64,000 nt of DNA from Maricaulis sp. (lineage in GTDB: Bacteria; Pseudomonadota; Alphaproteobacteria; Caulobacterales; Maricaulaceae), in assembly GCA_017643585.1 (NCBI GenBank), contig JAEPND010000002.1, forward strand, positions 1 through 64,000, in the 5' to 3' direction. The position numbers were made by a program, and so were the translations under genes. Within the stretch, counting starts at the first letter, position 1, and every line of letters starts with the position of its first letter. This document shows positions 38,435 through 47,973 of the stretch, one piece after another. The notes under the pieces were generated by a model that was not told the DNA's origin, did no database searches, and saw only the letters and a list, made by a program, of their open reading frames with translations.

Positions 38435-40276
38435 TCACATCCAGCCTACAGCGTATTGCAGCGCCAGATATCCGGTGAAAGCCAGCCACATCACGATCAC
38501 GAGGGGCGTTCCGGCCTTGAGATAATCGCTAAAGGTGTAATGCCCCGGGCCCATGACGAGCAGGTTGGTCTGATAACCGATCGGGGTTGCGAAACACGTG
38601 TTCGCTGCAAACAGCACCGTCAGGGCGAACAAGGTCGGGTCGGCATTGAGCTGTTCTGCTGCCCCCACGGCGATGGGGGTGAAGAGGATGGCCGTGGCGC
38701 TGTTGGACAGCACATTGGTCAGTGCGGCCACGAAGATGAAAAGCGCCGACATCAGCACGACGGGCCCAAGCGGCGCAAAGACTGCGACCACGCCACTGGC
38801 GAGTAAATTGGCGCCACCGGTATCTTGCAGCGCCGTGCCCAGTGCGAAGGCGGACCCGATCAGTAGGTAGATGCGCATGTCCACGGCGCGGGCCGCCTGG
38901 CGCGTGTTCAGGCAGCCGGTCGCCAGCATGGCGACGGCGCCCAGGAAGCTGGCGAGAACGATCGGCGCAATGCCGGTTGCGGCCAGAACCACAACTGCGC
39001 CGAAGATAATCCGTGCTGACAGGGTTTTCCTCGGGTCTGCGATGGAGGTTTTCGACCATTCCAGCAGAAGCAGGTCGCGGTCGGCGCGCAAGCGCCGCAT
39101 CGACTGGCTGGAACCAAACAGCAGCAAGGTATCGCCGGCTTCCAGCCGGATCTCGCCCATGCGTGACCGGATCATGCGACTGCGCCGCTGGATGCCCAGC
39201 ACAACGCTGCCGGTGTTATGGCGGAAGCCAATCTGTTCGATGGTCCGACCGATCAGGCGCGAGCCCGGGGCCACGACGGCTTCGGTGATCCCCAGCTGAT
39301 CTCCGCGCTCTGACTCTGTCTCCATATCCGAGGACTCGATAAGGCCGCGGACGATGTTCGCATTTTTGGACAGCAGGTCCTGGAGCTTCTGGCGCGTGGC
39401 GGCAACGATGACCAGGTCGCCCGGTTTCAGCGTGATCTCGAAAAAGGGAGGCAACAGCGCGTGTTCGCCGCGCTGGATCATGCGCACCGTCATGTCCGGC
39501 AGGTCCGGGAACATGCCGGCGACCGGCTGTTTGCCTTCGAGGGGATGGCCGGGCGTGATTTCGAGCTGGGCGATATACTGGCGGCCATCAGCGCCGTGCA
39601 GGGATTGCTCCATTCCCGCCCGTTCCGGCAGCAGGCGCGGCAGGATGGTCAGGATATAGATCAACCCGACCGCAGCGAGAAACACCCCAATCCGGGAGGG
39701 CGCAAAGAAGCTGAGGGTCTGGCCTGTTGTCATGAACAGGCTGTCGGCGACCAGCAGGTTGGTCGAGGATCCGATCAGTGTCGTCATGCCGGCGAGAATG
39801 CAGACATAACTCAGCGGGATCATCAGTTTGGACGGGCTTTGTTCCATCCGTTTCGCGATCGCGACCAGGATCGGCACAAACATCACCACCACAGGCGTGT
39901 TGTTGATGAAAGCGCTGACGGCGAAGACAAAACCGAAGATCGCAATCAGCGTCGTGCGCGGATGCGTGTCGTAGGAATTGAGCAGGAAGCGCGTCGGTCC
40001 GTCCATGGCGCCGGTCTGGAAAATCCCCTGGCCGACGATCAACAGGGCCAGGATGGTGATCAGCGCCGGATTGGCAAAGCCCGCCAGCAAATCCGTTGCC
40101 GACGGATTGCCAGTTTCCAGAGGGAAGAAATGGAAAAACGCCATCAGGGAGACAAGGACCGAAGCGGATACCACCTCGATCGCAAATCGGTCCCAGCAAT
40201 AAAAGACGATGGCGATTATGACGCCCGCGAGGACGACCCACATCTGCCAGAAATCTACAGACGCCAGTTCAAGCAT
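38435..40276 (-). CDS. SLC13-family permease with TrkA-C (RCK_C) domains
   Basis: 613 aa. About six N-terminal helices (FINNTPVVVMFVPI and GMTTLIGSSTNLLVAD are the CitM/SLC13 motifs), then two cytosolic RCK_C domains (about 208-290 and 300-385; e.g. RLIGRTIEQIGFRHN, LEAGDTLLLFG), then a second helix block with NVLSNSATAILFTPIAVG and CFATPIGYQTNLLVMG. This is the layout of sodium/anion (sulfate, dicarboxylate) symporters with regulatory insertions. The substrate is not evident. Confidence 0.88.
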   Translation of the reverse strand: MLELASVDFWQMWVVLAGVIIAIVFYCWDRFAIEVVSASVLVSLMAFFHFFPLETGNPSATDLLAGFANPALITILALLIVGQGIFQTGAMDGPTRFLLNSYDTHPRTTLIAIFGFVFAVSAFINNTPVVVMFVPILVAIAKRMEQSPSKLMIPLSYVCILAGMTTLIGSSTNLLVADSLFMTTGQTLSFFAPSRIGVFLAAVGLIYILTILPRLLPERAGMEQSLHGADGRQYIAQLEITPGHPLEGKQPVAGMFPDLPDMTVRMIQRGEHALLPPFFEITLKPGDLVIVAATRQKLQDLLSKNANIVRGLIESSDMETESERGDQLGITEAVVAPGSRLIGRTIEQIGFRHNTGSVVLGIQRRSRMIRSRMGEIRLEAGDTLLLFGSSQSMRRLRADRDLLLLEWSKTSIADPRKTLSARIIFGAVVVLAATGIAPIVLASFLGAVAMLATGCLNTRQAARAVDMRIYLLIGSAFALGTALQDTGGANLLASGVVAVFAPLGPVVLMSALFIFVAALTNVLSNSATAILFTPIAVGAAEQLNADPTLFALTVLFAANTCFATPIGYQTNLLVMGPGHYTFSDYLKAGTPLVIVMWLAFTGYLALQYAVGWM

Positions 40277-40381
40277 GGATTTTCAGGAGAGCTCAGTTCC
40301 GAATTGGACAAGCAGGAAAGCTAGCACGCTTGTTGGTGCAAGTTGAAGTCCGGAATGTATTTTCCTGATTTTCCTTGCGGA

Positions 40382-41299
40382 TCAGAGGCTGTGACCGTTC
40401 GGCAGAACAGGCGCTTCACGCAACAGGGTTATGGAGATGCGGCGATTGCCTGGCATGAATGGGTCATCCGGGTAAAGCGGTTCGGAACCGGCCTTGCCGC
40501 GGACCTCGTAGATACGATCATCCGTGATGCCTTCGCTCTGCAGGATCGAACGGGCCGCATTGGCGCGATCGGACGACAGGTTCCAGTTGGAATAGCCAGC
40601 CGCCGAGGTCGGTCCACTATCTGTGTGACCGGCGATGGCGATGCGATTGGGCAGGCGCTCGGCGATCCGTGCAACGGCGCGCAGCAGGGCGACGGCGCGA
40701 TCATTCGGTTCAACGGAGCCCGGATCGAACATCGGGCGACCTTCCTGGTCGATCAGCTGGATACGCAGCCCTTCCGGCGTCATGTCCATGAGGACGTGAT
40801 TGGACAGCTCTGCCAGTTCCGGCATTTCCTGCATGGCCTGGCGCAGGGATTGAGACGCGCTGTGCAGCTGGGCTTCGGCCCGGCGTTGCTGGGCTTCCAT
40901 GATGGCGTCGGCCGCGACCGCCGGTTCACCGTCTGCCTCGGGGGAGGCTTCCGGCGTTTGCTGTTGGCGGCGGTCATTGCGTTGCGGCGCAGTCGGGGCC
41001 AGACGCTGGCGCTGGGAACTGTCACCGGAGCCCTGAACACCATCATCACCTGGCGAAGTGCCCTCCAGGGGCGCGCCAGAACCGGAAGGGGCCGGAGATA
41101 CCGAGGCAGGGGCAAAATAGTCCGCGATACCGCGTTTTTGTTCGGGGGTGGTCGTGTTGATCAGCCACATCAACAGGAAGAAAGCCATCATCGCGGTCAC
41201 GAAGTCGGCATAGGCCACCTTCCAGGCGCCACCATGGTGTCCGCCACCTCCGCCCTTGACGACTTTCTTGATGATAATTGGCTGATCTGTGCCCGCCAT
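40382..41299 (-). CDS. motB: Flagellar motor stator protein MotB
   Basis: 305 aa. One N-terminal helix carries the proton-binding D32 in AYADFVTAMMAFFLLMWL. A long Gln/Pro/Ser linker (about 60-140) is followed by an OmpA-like peptidoglycan-binding domain (AIAGHTDSGPTS, SSDRANAARSIL, GNRRISITLL). The N-terminal IIIKKVVKGGGGGHHGGAWK is typical of alphaproteobacterial MotB. No motA lies beside it in the window. AAGGTGGG precedes the ATG. Confidence 0.92.
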   Translation of the reverse strand: MAGTDQPIIIKKVVKGGGGGHHGGAWKVAYADFVTAMMAFFLLMWLINTTTPEQKRGIADYFAPASVSPAPSGSGAPLEGTSPGDDGVQGSGDSSQRQRLAPTAPQRNDRRQQQTPEASPEADGEPAVAADAIMEAQQRRAEAQLHSASQSLRQAMQEMPELAELSNHVLMDMTPEGLRIQLIDQEGRPMFDPGSVEPNDRAVALLRAVARIAERLPNRIAIAGHTDSGPTSAAGYSNWNLSSDRANAARSILQSEGITDDRIYEVRGKAGSEPLYPDDPFMPGNRRISITLLREAPVLPNGHSL

Positions 41300-41386
41300 G
41301 ACTACCCACCTTGTTTATTTTTGTGACTCCTCAATATTGGATCACGGTTAAGGTCAGGTTTCCGAACCCGCATTGAGGACAAATTC

Positions 41387-41851
41387 GTGAATAACAGCCG
41401 GAATTTCCGCGATGCGCTCGGGCGCTATCCAACAGGCGTCGCCATTGTCGGTGCTCTTGTCGAGGGCGAGGCCTTGGGCATGACGATCAATTCCTTTGCC
41501 TCGGTGTCGCTCGATCCGCCGCTGGTGCTCTGGTCGATCGAAAAGAATTCCGAACGCTGCTCGATTTTCGAAGCTGCGCCGTATTACGGCATTTCCATCC
41601 TCGCGCATGATCAGTCGAACCTGGCCCATTCCTGTGCGCTGGATGCTGATTTCAATGCGTGCGAGATCCGTTGGGATGGTGAGAAGGCACCGCTGGTCCA
41701 AGACGCAGTGGCGACTTTCCTGTGCAAGCCCTACGCGGTCTATGCGGGCGGGGACCATGACATCTTAGTCGGCGAGGTCATCGAGATGACGACCCCGCGT
41801 GATGTTCCGGCCCTGGAATTCTATCGTGGCAATTACGGCGTGGCCGGGTAG
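41387..41851 (+). CDS. Flavin reductase family protein
   Basis: 154 aa from a GTG start with GAGGA 7 bases upstream. The HpaC/RutF-like flavin-binding fold shows RDALGRYPTGVAIVGA, GMTINSFASVSLDPPLVLWSI (two parts), and GDHDILVGEV. It reduces FMN/FAD with NAD(P)H for a partner monooxygenase; no monooxygenase is adjacent. The 3' end overlaps the convergent acylase gene by 19 bases. Confidence 0.85.
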   Translation: MNNSRNFRDALGRYPTGVAIVGALVEGEALGMTINSFASVSLDPPLVLWSIEKNSERCSIFEAAPYYGISILAHDQSNLAHSCALDADFNACEIRWDGEKAPLVQDAVATFLCKPYAVYAGGDHDILVGEVIEMTTPRDVPALEFYRGNYGVAG

Positions 41852-44154
41852 AGCCTCAGCGTTTCGCTGCCCTCCGGCGCGGATGCCGGGGTCCAGTCGG
41901 TGCGGATCTGGATGTAGTCGCCACGTCCCCATTGCGGGGCCAGATCATCATAATGCTCTGAGAGGAAATGCCCTGATTGCCCGGTCGTGATCATGTAGAG
42001 CGAGCTGTCGAGGTCACCCAGATCATAAAGCGCCCGGTAGGATGCTGCATGGACCACGGCATAATCGCCGCGCCGCCAGCTGTGATGCGCGACATTCACC
42101 GTTGAACCGTCACCGGGGATGGGGGTCTCGATCGTGAAGATACCGGCCAGCAGCGGGATGTCAGAGAAGGGCGCATGCGCATGGCGCGCATAGTGGACAT
42201 CGCCCCATTGCCAGGCCGCGATATCGCCGCCCATCTCCTGCACCAGCTCGGCCATGGCCGCATCCAGGGATGGCCCCAGCAGGTCGTCGCACACGCCTTC
42301 GCCTGTCTCGACATCTGCACACCAGTGCGCCGCATCACCCAGCAGTACATCTTCCATGAATTGCTGCCGGTAGCCGACCCAGCGATCGGCCTGGTCACCC
42401 AGCTCGTCATTGTAGATTGCTGGGCCAAGATGCTGCATCCAGGCCGAGAAGATCAGCGGCTGGGGGATATCGACCGCCATGTCCGCATCCCACTCGGCAA
42501 GCAGCGCGATGGCGCGCTGGCCCTCCGGTGATTGCGGTGTCGCGGTGAGCAGAACTGGCAGGAGATTGCGCGCGACCGTCGAGACTGTGTCGTATTGCAG
42601 TTCGGCCATGCTCGAGAGGGTGTGGCGCTCGCTGGCTTCCAGCCCCTCGTAAATCCGGGTGATGCGGCTGACGCCATACCAATCGCTGGTCAGGTAGTGC
42701 GGATAACCGTCAGGGATGATCTTGTTGTTGGCCGTCGCGATGAAGCCGCGCTCGGGATTGCGCGTGTGCGGCAGCTCCTCGAACGGGATGGTGTCGACCC
42801 AGGCGCCCGTCTCGTCGCGGACCGGGATGCGGGCAGGGGCGTAGAGGCCGATATCACCATCGACCGCCGCAAAAACCATGCTTTGCTGAGGCGCGATGAA
42901 GCCGCGCAGCGCATTGACAAAATCATCCCAGTTTTCGCCGCTGAGAATGCGCATGCCGACACCGGCGGTCGTATCATCGGGTTCATCCAGCATCCATTGC
43001 AGGGCCAGGAAGTCTGCGCCCTCCGGCACGGGATAATCGAAATGTTGCGGATCGAGCACCGGGCCGGTTGCGGTGGTGCGGCGGGTGATGGTGACAGCGT
43101 CGCTGAAGCGAACCTGGATGATTTCCTCGCGGCTGTCGATCACGGCGTCTTCGGTCACGGCGTGCAGGTCACCGACATCGGGCGCGGTATTGGTGAACCC
43201 CCAGGCCATGTGATCATTGCGGCCCAGCGTTACAAAAGGCGTGCCGGGCAGGGTGACCCCGACCGTTGAGCCTTCCGGCGTCGTCAGCCGGGTCAGATAC
43301 CAGATCGCCGGTGCGCGCAGGCCCAGATGCGGGTCATTGGCCAAAATCGGATGGCCGCTTTCGGTCAAACGCCCGGACACGACCCAGTTATTGGAGCCGT
43401 CACGGGCTTCCTCATTCGGGCCAAGCGTGGGGATGGCCTCATCGGATTGCGCGTCCGGGGTATCTTCCAGACCGAGATCGGCCATGGACAGGGAGCGCGG
43501 GGTTTCATCCGGGTAGCGGCCCATGAACTGGCGCGCCTGCTCTTCGCCGAGCTGCTCGATCAAGGCGTTCAATCGGGGCTCTGAGAAGGCATTGCCGAAC
43601 AGGTCCAGCGCGATGGCCTTGTAGACGGTCACCGTGTCGCCGGGCGTCCAGGCTTCCGGCTCGAACATCAGGATCTGGTATTCCGGCGGGGCGACAAAAC
43701 CGGGCGCTGAGATAACGGCGTTGACGCCATCAGAGTAAGCCTGCAGCGCGCCTTGAACATCCGGCGGAAGATTGGCTACGGCCGTGTCCGCGGCTTCGCC
43801 CAGTCCCATGGTGCGAAACCAGATATCGCTGTCCAGCCCGGCTTCCCCGAGAAACTCCGAGAGACGACCGCGCAATGCGCGGCGGGTGATTTCCATCTGC
43901 CAGAGGCGGTCCTGCGCGTGAGCGACACCGAGCGCGTAATACGCATCATGCGAATTGCTTGCGAAGATATGCGGCACCGCATGTTCGTCGCGGACGATCT
44001 GGGCCTCGGCGCGCAATCCGGCCAGCTCTAGGCGGCCAGAGGTTTGAGGCAGGGACGCGTACAGACGAATCACAAAACTGAAGGCCAGCAATGCCAGCAG
44101 TGCCAGGATGATACCGGCAGCCCAGGCTGCATAGCGCACAATCGAATTAGTCAT
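41833..44154 (-). CDS. Penicillin acylase-family N-terminal nucleophile hydrolase
   Basis: 773 aa. An N-terminal membrane or signal helix (about 10-30), an alpha-chain region, and the autoprocessing/catalytic Ser S254 in RDGSNNWVVSG, which becomes the beta-chain N-terminus. ILANDPHLGL and TLGRNDHMAWGFTN are conserved family features. Substrates in the family include beta-lactams, acyl-homoserine lactones and other amides; sequence alone cannot decide. The ATG at 44154 starts the signal helix; the frame continues upstream into the neighbour's promoter. Confidence 0.88.
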   Translation of the reverse strand: MTNSIVRYAAWAAGIILALLALLAFSFVIRLYASLPQTSGRLELAGLRAEAQIVRDEHAVPHIFASNSHDAYYALGVAHAQDRLWQMEITRRALRGRLSEFLGEAGLDSDIWFRTMGLGEAADTAVANLPPDVQGALQAYSDGVNAVISAPGFVAPPEYQILMFEPEAWTPGDTVTVYKAIALDLFGNAFSEPRLNALIEQLGEEQARQFMGRYPDETPRSLSMADLGLEDTPDAQSDEAIPTLGPNEEARDGSNNWVVSGRLTESGHPILANDPHLGLRAPAIWYLTRLTTPEGSTVGVTLPGTPFVTLGRNDHMAWGFTNTAPDVGDLHAVTEDAVIDSREEIIQVRFSDAVTITRRTTATGPVLDPQHFDYPVPEGADFLALQWMLDEPDDTTAGVGMRILSGENWDDFVNALRGFIAPQQSMVFAAVDGDIGLYAPARIPVRDETGAWVDTIPFEELPHTRNPERGFIATANNKIIPDGYPHYLTSDWYGVSRITRIYEGLEASERHTLSSMAELQYDTVSTVARNLLPVLLTATPQSPEGQRAIALLAEWDADMAVDIPQPLIFSAWMQHLGPAIYNDELGDQADRWVGYRQQFMEDVLLGDAAHWCADVETGEGVCDDLLGPSLDAAMAELVQEMGGDIAAWQWGDVHYARHAHAPFSDIPLLAGIFTIETPIPGDGSTVNVAHHSWRRGDYAVVHAASYRALYDLGDLDSSLYMITTGQSGHFLSEHYDDLAPQWGRGDYIQIRTDWTPASAPEGSETLRLYPATP

Positions 44155-44215
44155 GATGTCTTGCCCCCCCTTGCGGCACACACTAGCAAGTGAGTGAAAG
44201 CGATGGGAGGGCAAG

Positions 44216-45082
44216 ATGGCAAGCTGTACTTTCCTTGGGCTCGGCGTGATGGGGTATCCCATGGCCGGCCACCTCAAGGCAGCAGGACATGACGTCACCG
44301 TTTGGAACCGCACGGGTGCAAAGTCACTGGCCTGGGCGGAGGAGCATGGCGGTCAGGCCGCGGACACTGTCGAGGCTGCTGTTGCGGATGCGGACCTCGT
44401 CATGATGTGCCTGGGCGACGATCCCGATGTGCTCGCGATTGCCGAGCAGGCCATTCCGGCGATGAAGCCCGGCGCCATCCTGATTGATCACACAACAGCA
44501 TCCGCAGAACTTGCCCGCGAACTGGACATGGATGCGCGCGATGCCGGAATCGGTTTCATCGATGCGCCGGTCTCCGGTGGTCAGGCCGGAGCCGAGAACG
44601 GACAGCTGACCATCATGTGCGGCGGCGAGCCGGATACCTTCGCCCGCGCCGAACCGGTCATGGATGCCTACGCCAAGGCGATGTCGCTGATCGGTCCGGC
44701 GGGATCGGGGCAATTGGCCAAGATGGTCAACCAGATCTGTATCGCCGGTGTCGTCCAGGGGCTGTCGGAAGGTCTGCACTTTGCCAAGCGCGCGGGCCTT
44801 GATCCGGAACTGGTGATCGGCGCGATCTCCAAGGGCGCGGCCCAGTCCTGGCAGATGGAAAACCGCTGGGAGACGATGGTCGCCGGCAAGTTTGATTATG
44901 GCTTCGCTATCGACTGGATGCGCAAAGATCTTCGCATCACACTTGAAGAAGCCCGCCGCAATGGTGCCAGGCTGCCGGTCACCGCGCAGGTGGACCAGTT
45001 TTATGGCGATGTGCAGGACATGGGCGGCAATCGCTGGGACACGTCCAGCCTGATCGCCCGCCTGGAGAAGCCGGGTGAGTGA
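44216..45082 (+). CDS. NAD(P)-dependent beta-hydroxyacid dehydrogenase
   Basis: 288 aa, of the 3-hydroxyisobutyrate/6-phosphogluconate dehydrogenase superfamily. Rossmann motif FLGLGVMGYPMAGHL, NR at the end of strand 2 (VWNRT, favouring NADP), substrate loop DAPVSGGQAGAENG, catalytic Lys in GQLAKMVNQI. It is distinct from the mmsB at 52746. The substrate may be a glyoxylate-like or succinic semialdehyde-like compound (GLYR group), uncertain. GGGAGG precedes the ATG; the end overlaps the next gene by 8 bases. Confidence 0.85.
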   Translation: MASCTFLGLGVMGYPMAGHLKAAGHDVTVWNRTGAKSLAWAEEHGGQAADTVEAAVADADLVMMCLGDDPDVLAIAEQAIPAMKPGAILIDHTTASAELARELDMDARDAGIGFIDAPVSGGQAGAENGQLTIMCGGEPDTFARAEPVMDAYAKAMSLIGPAGSGQLAKMVNQICIAGVVQGLSEGLHFAKRAGLDPELVIGAISKGAAQSWQMENRWETMVAGKFDYGFAIDWMRKDLRITLEEARRNGARLPVTAQVDQFYGDVQDMGGNRWDTSSLIARLEKPGE

Positions 45083-45593
45083 GCACGGACGATATGTCGA
45101 GACCGACAAGGTCGCGATGGGCGTCTGGGTACGGATCGTCAAGTTGTTCGCGACCTGGAAAATGCTGCTCGCCGGTAGCACGCGTCGCAGCTTGATGCAG
45201 TTTCACAATGACCAGCTCAGCATCCTGACCCGCTCGAAACACTGGAAGACCTCGCTTGGTCTGCTGGGCGGGCTCAGCGACGCCCAGGTGGCATTCCTGC
45301 GCGATTATGCGCGGCTGAATTCGGAGCGCGTGGAGCGCATTTTCCGGATGACCGCGCTGCTGTTCATCACGGTGCCGGTCGGTGCCGCCGTGGCGCTGAA
45401 CGAGATTGCACCTGAGCTTTGGGAGGCATTGGGGGTGACGGAGACCTCGACCCTTTTGATCCTCATCCTCGCCTACGGAGTGATCGTTGGGTACATGATG
45501 ATGGTGGCCTGGCGCTCGCGTGATCTGATTGACCTGATGGAGTTCGAGCTGGCCCGTCGGCGGCTGGTCGACGCCCGGACCATGGACCCATGA
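45075..45593 (+). CDS. Membrane protein, unknown
   Basis: 172 aa from GTG. A soluble, basic N-terminal half (about 1-88) is followed by two helices (about 92-112 and 122-143) and a charged C-terminus. It is coupled to the dehydrogenase upstream (8-base overlap) and to the TRIC-like channel downstream (ATGA overlap). No domain is recognised. Confidence 0.68.
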   Translation: MSEHGRYVETDKVAMGVWVRIVKLFATWKMLLAGSTRRSLMQFHNDQLSILTRSKHWKTSLGLLGGLSDAQVAFLRDYARLNSERVERIFRMTALLFITVPVGAAVALNEIAPELWEALGVTETSTLLILILAYGVIVGYMMMVAWRSRDLIDLMEFELARRRLVDARTMDP

Positions 45594-46219
45594 GCGTCGA
45601 TCTCCTCTTCGTCATTCTGGATTATGCCGGGATCGGCTTCTTTGCCTATTCCGGTGGCATGCTGGCGGCCCGCAAGACGCTGGACCCGTTCGGAGCGGCG
45701 ATCGTCGGCGCGGTCACCGGCATGGGTGGAGGCACGCTGCGCGACATCCTCCTGGGCTCGCTGCCGGTCTACTGGATTGCCGAACCAAGCTATCTGGGCG
45801 TCGCACTCGTGGGCGCCTTGCTGGGTTATTTCACCTCGCCTTGGGCGCAATCCCTGGCCTCGCGGCGGATCGTGCTGAACTGGGCGGATGCGGTGGGGCT
45901 GTCCGTCTTTTGCGTAATCGGTGCCCGGGCTGGTCTGGCCGCCGGTGCCCACTGGTCAATCGCGCTTCTGACCGGCGTGATGAGCGCGGCCTTTGGCGGA
46001 CTTATTCGCGATATCATCGTCAATGATGTGCCGCTGGTGCTGAAAGAGGACATCTATGCCCTCGCAGCGCTGGCCGGCGCCGGCGCCTATGTGGCCGGCC
46101 TCTCGCTGGGCCTGCCAGTGGAATGGGTGACGCTGGGCGCAGCCGCTCTAGCACTGGTCCTTCGCGGCTGCGCGATCGTCTTCAAATGGTCATTGCCAGC
46201 AATGAAGATCAGCGACTGA
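45590..46219 (+). CDS. Trimeric intracellular cation (TRIC) channel family protein
   Basis: 209 aa with seven helices made of two UPF0126 repeats. Repeat 1 has GFFAYSGGMLAARKTLDPFG and GAVTGMGGGTLRDILLG; repeat 2 has GVMSAAFGGLIRDIIVNDVP. Prokaryotic TRIC proteins conduct monovalent cations. The last 11 bases overlap the convergent GNAT gene. Confidence 0.85.
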   Translation: MSVDLLFVILDYAGIGFFAYSGGMLAARKTLDPFGAAIVGAVTGMGGGTLRDILLGSLPVYWIAEPSYLGVALVGALLGYFTSPWAQSLASRRIVLNWADAVGLSVFCVIGARAGLAAGAHWSIALLTGVMSAAFGGLIRDIIVNDVPLVLKEDIYALAALAGAGAYVAGLSLGLPVEWVTLGAAALALVLRGCAIVFKWSLPAMKISD

Positions 46220-46721
46220 TACGCTGCTTCTCCATGCGAACCATGGGAATGCCGACCTCTGGCATCGGGTATTCCGACACCGCTTGCCAGCCGTGTTTGC
46301 GGTAGAAATTCACCGCCTGGGCATTATCCCGAAAACTCTCCAGCTCGATGGTCTCGAACCTGTCGAAGAGCAGTCGCTCGCCATGCTCCAGCAGCGCTTC
46401 GCCAATGCCTTTTCGGTGATGATCAACGGTGACCATCATCAGGTGGATTTCATTGTCCTTAATGGCCACAGCGCCGACCGGTTCTTCGCCCAGCTCTGCC
46501 ACCCAGAGAAACGCATTGCGCTCGGTATAATATTTGGGCACCGCACCGGAGGCGATATAGCCCTCGACCGCATCCGACCCGATCACTTCGGGGTATTTCT
46601 GACGGATGGTCTTGTAGGACAGGGCGGTCAGCGCATCGACATCATCAAGTGTGGCCGGACGCAGGGAAATTTCAGATTTCAAATTCGTATTCAATGTCTT
46701 GTTCTTGACATGAGAAAACAC
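46209..46721 (-). CDS. GNAT-family N-acetyltransferase
   Basis: 170 aa. Acetyl-CoA loop VTVDHHRKGIGEALLEHGE (Q/RxxGxG/A form RKGIGE), flanked by LWVAELGEEPVGAVAI and a C-terminal AVNFYRKHGWQ. The substrate is unknown. A Met further in may be the real start, since the first 17 residues are not conserved-looking. Downstream is the TRIC gene (convergent); upstream begins the repeat-rich patch. Confidence 0.8.
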   Translation of the reverse strand: MFSHVKNKTLNTNLKSEISLRPATLDDVDALTALSYKTIRQKYPEVIGSDAVEGYIASGAVPKYYTERNAFLWVAELGEEPVGAVAIKDNEIHLMMVTVDHHRKGIGEALLEHGERLLFDRFETIELESFRDNAQAVNFYRKHGWQAVSEYPMPEVGIPMVRMEKQRISR

Positions 46722-46986
46722 TGCGCTCGCAAGGCGGGCGCGTTAATCAGTTCTCGGAAAGCCCGCCGCAAGGGCGGGCAAGTCAGGACTCAAGAGTTAT
46801 GAAATCTCCGTTGAAGAGCCGATGTCGCATGGATGGCGGATGAGGGCAAGACGCTCCTATCTTCCCCCATGGGGAAGTGCCGAAACAAAGTGGAGGCGAA
46901 GGGGGCGAGCGCAGCGAGCGAACCATCGTCCGTCTCCGCTAAGGCTATGTAAGGACAGCTCCCGGTGGCGTTAGATGGTTCTTTTT
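46722..46986. other. Non-coding start of repeat-rich patch
   Basis: No gene is supported. It holds a GC-rich hairpin (GCCCGCC gcaa GGGCGGGC near 46761-46779) and one dispersed repeat copy at 46858-46925. The small open frame across this stretch on the minus strand is largely a translation of the repeat. Confidence 0.5.
46858..46925. repeat. Dispersed intergenic repeat, copy A
   Basis: It begins TATCTTCCCCCATGGGGAAG, then TGCCGAAACAAAGTGGAGGC, GAAGGGGGCGAGCG and CAGCGAGCGAACC. It shares nearly the same order of blocks with the copies at 47688 and 47974. The left end is a short palindrome. Confidence 0.75.
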
Positions 46987-47487
46987 CTACTCGAATGTTC
47001 TCTTCGATGAGATGAACCAAACGAGGCATGCGAACATCACGTGGCTGATTGCAAGGTTTCCGAATACGGCGATCGGGTAGAGAAAATCCGGCACATAGAT
47101 CCTTTGCCAAAATGCAAGATAGCTAATCCTGTCGTGAGAATACGTGACGCGTATTGGAGAATTTCCGACATCCAGCAGGTCGTAGAATAACGCAGCTCCC
47201 GCAATCGCCAGGCCGACCCCAATAACGGTTACAATAGCGTGACGCGTAATCGTGTTTTTGGCGGCGACCCAATAGGATGCGAAGGCTAGAAAGAAGGCAT
47301 TGTACCCAGCGTGCTCGAGAACGTTGCCAAGAGCGTTGTCAAAAACCACTCGCTGCGATGTGAACCGCTCGCCACCCGGCTGATACCACGGATTGTAGCA
47401 CTCGTAGGCTAGCCAAAGTGTGCCACCTGAAACGAGTGTGCTCGCGAGCAGCGCACTAATAAGCAGCGCGACTACACGGGGCACCAT
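46987..47487 (-). CDS. Membrane protein, unknown, atypical composition
   Basis: 166 aa with four helices (about residues 5-27, 58-75, 80-102 and 132-155) and an aromatic-rich loop after the first (LAYECYNPWYQPGG). Codon use is more even and AT-richer than the rest of the window. The frame can start at 47535 (GTG), but the ATG at 47487 directly precedes the first helix and is preferred. No family is recognised. It lies between repeat copies, which suggests an accessory gene. Confidence 0.5.
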   Translation of the reverse strand: MVPRVVALLISALLASTLVSGGTLWLAYECYNPWYQPGGERFTSQRVVFDNALGNVLEHAGYNAFFLAFASYWVAAKNTITRHAIVTVIGVGLAIAGAALFYDLLDVGNSPIRVTYSHDRISYLAFWQRIYVPDFLYPIAVFGNLAISHVMFACLVWFISSKRTFE

Positions 47488-47687
47488 AGGTACTGATCTT
47501 TCTGAATTGGAAGGAGACCAGAGCTGGGCGATCACAGCGATGCTCAGGAATATTGAGATAATTGCGGCGATCAGAGCGATTATGGATTTTTCCGTGTTTT
47601 CGAGCTCGTGGTCTTACACGCGGAATCAGTCGAAAATACAGCAAGATCTATGCGGAAAGTCGCCTTTTTAAGCGAGGGGCTGAAACT

Positions 47688-47820
47688 CTATCCTTCCCTC
47701 CGGGGAAGTACCGTAACGAAGTGAAGGCGAAGGGGGCGAGCGTAGCGAGCTGACCTCCGCGCGACGCGCTCCGGCCCCTCCGACCGCTGCGCGGCCACCT
47801 CCCCGGTGGGGAGGATAAGC
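47688..47820. repeat. Dispersed intergenic repeat, copy B (full-length)
   Basis: This is the longest copy. It opens TATCCTTCCCTCCGGGGAAG, runs through CGTAACGAAGTGAAGGCGAA, GGGGGCGAGCGTAGCGAGC and a GC-rich centre (GCGCGACGCGC), and closes CCTCCCCGGTGGGGAGGATA. The two ends are inverted relative to each other, so the whole unit can fold as one long hairpin with a palindrome at each tip. This is typical of non-autonomous palindromic elements. Confidence 0.75.
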
Positions 47821-47828
47821 GCTGAGCT

Positions 47829-47952
47829 TGTCATCCCGGCCGGATGCCCCGACTTGATCGGGGCGGAGAGCCGGGACCCATGGCTATGCAGGCGTGGATC
47901 CCTGATCTGCGCCCGGCTCGCTTCGCGTCCGGGCCTTCGTCAGGGATGACAA
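47829..47952. repeat. Palindromic repeat with TGTCATCCCGG / GGGATGACA ends
   Basis: It begins TGTCATCCCGGCCGGATGC and ends TCGTCAGGGATGACAA, with internal GAGAGCCGGGACCCATGG and GTGGATCCCTGATCTGCGC. The 'GTCATCCCGG ... GGATCCC ... GGGATGACA' form is a common intergenic palindrome in alphaproteobacterial genomes. It is unrelated in sequence to copies A-C that flank it. Confidence 0.75.
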
Positions 47953-47973
47953 TATTTAGCGAAATTTGGCAGT

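Noticed and set aside
46790..47110. 106-aa open frame on the minus strand
   Set aside because: Its C-terminal part (SLAALAPFAS...) is simply a translation of dispersed repeat copy A, and it overlaps the better membrane-protein frame.
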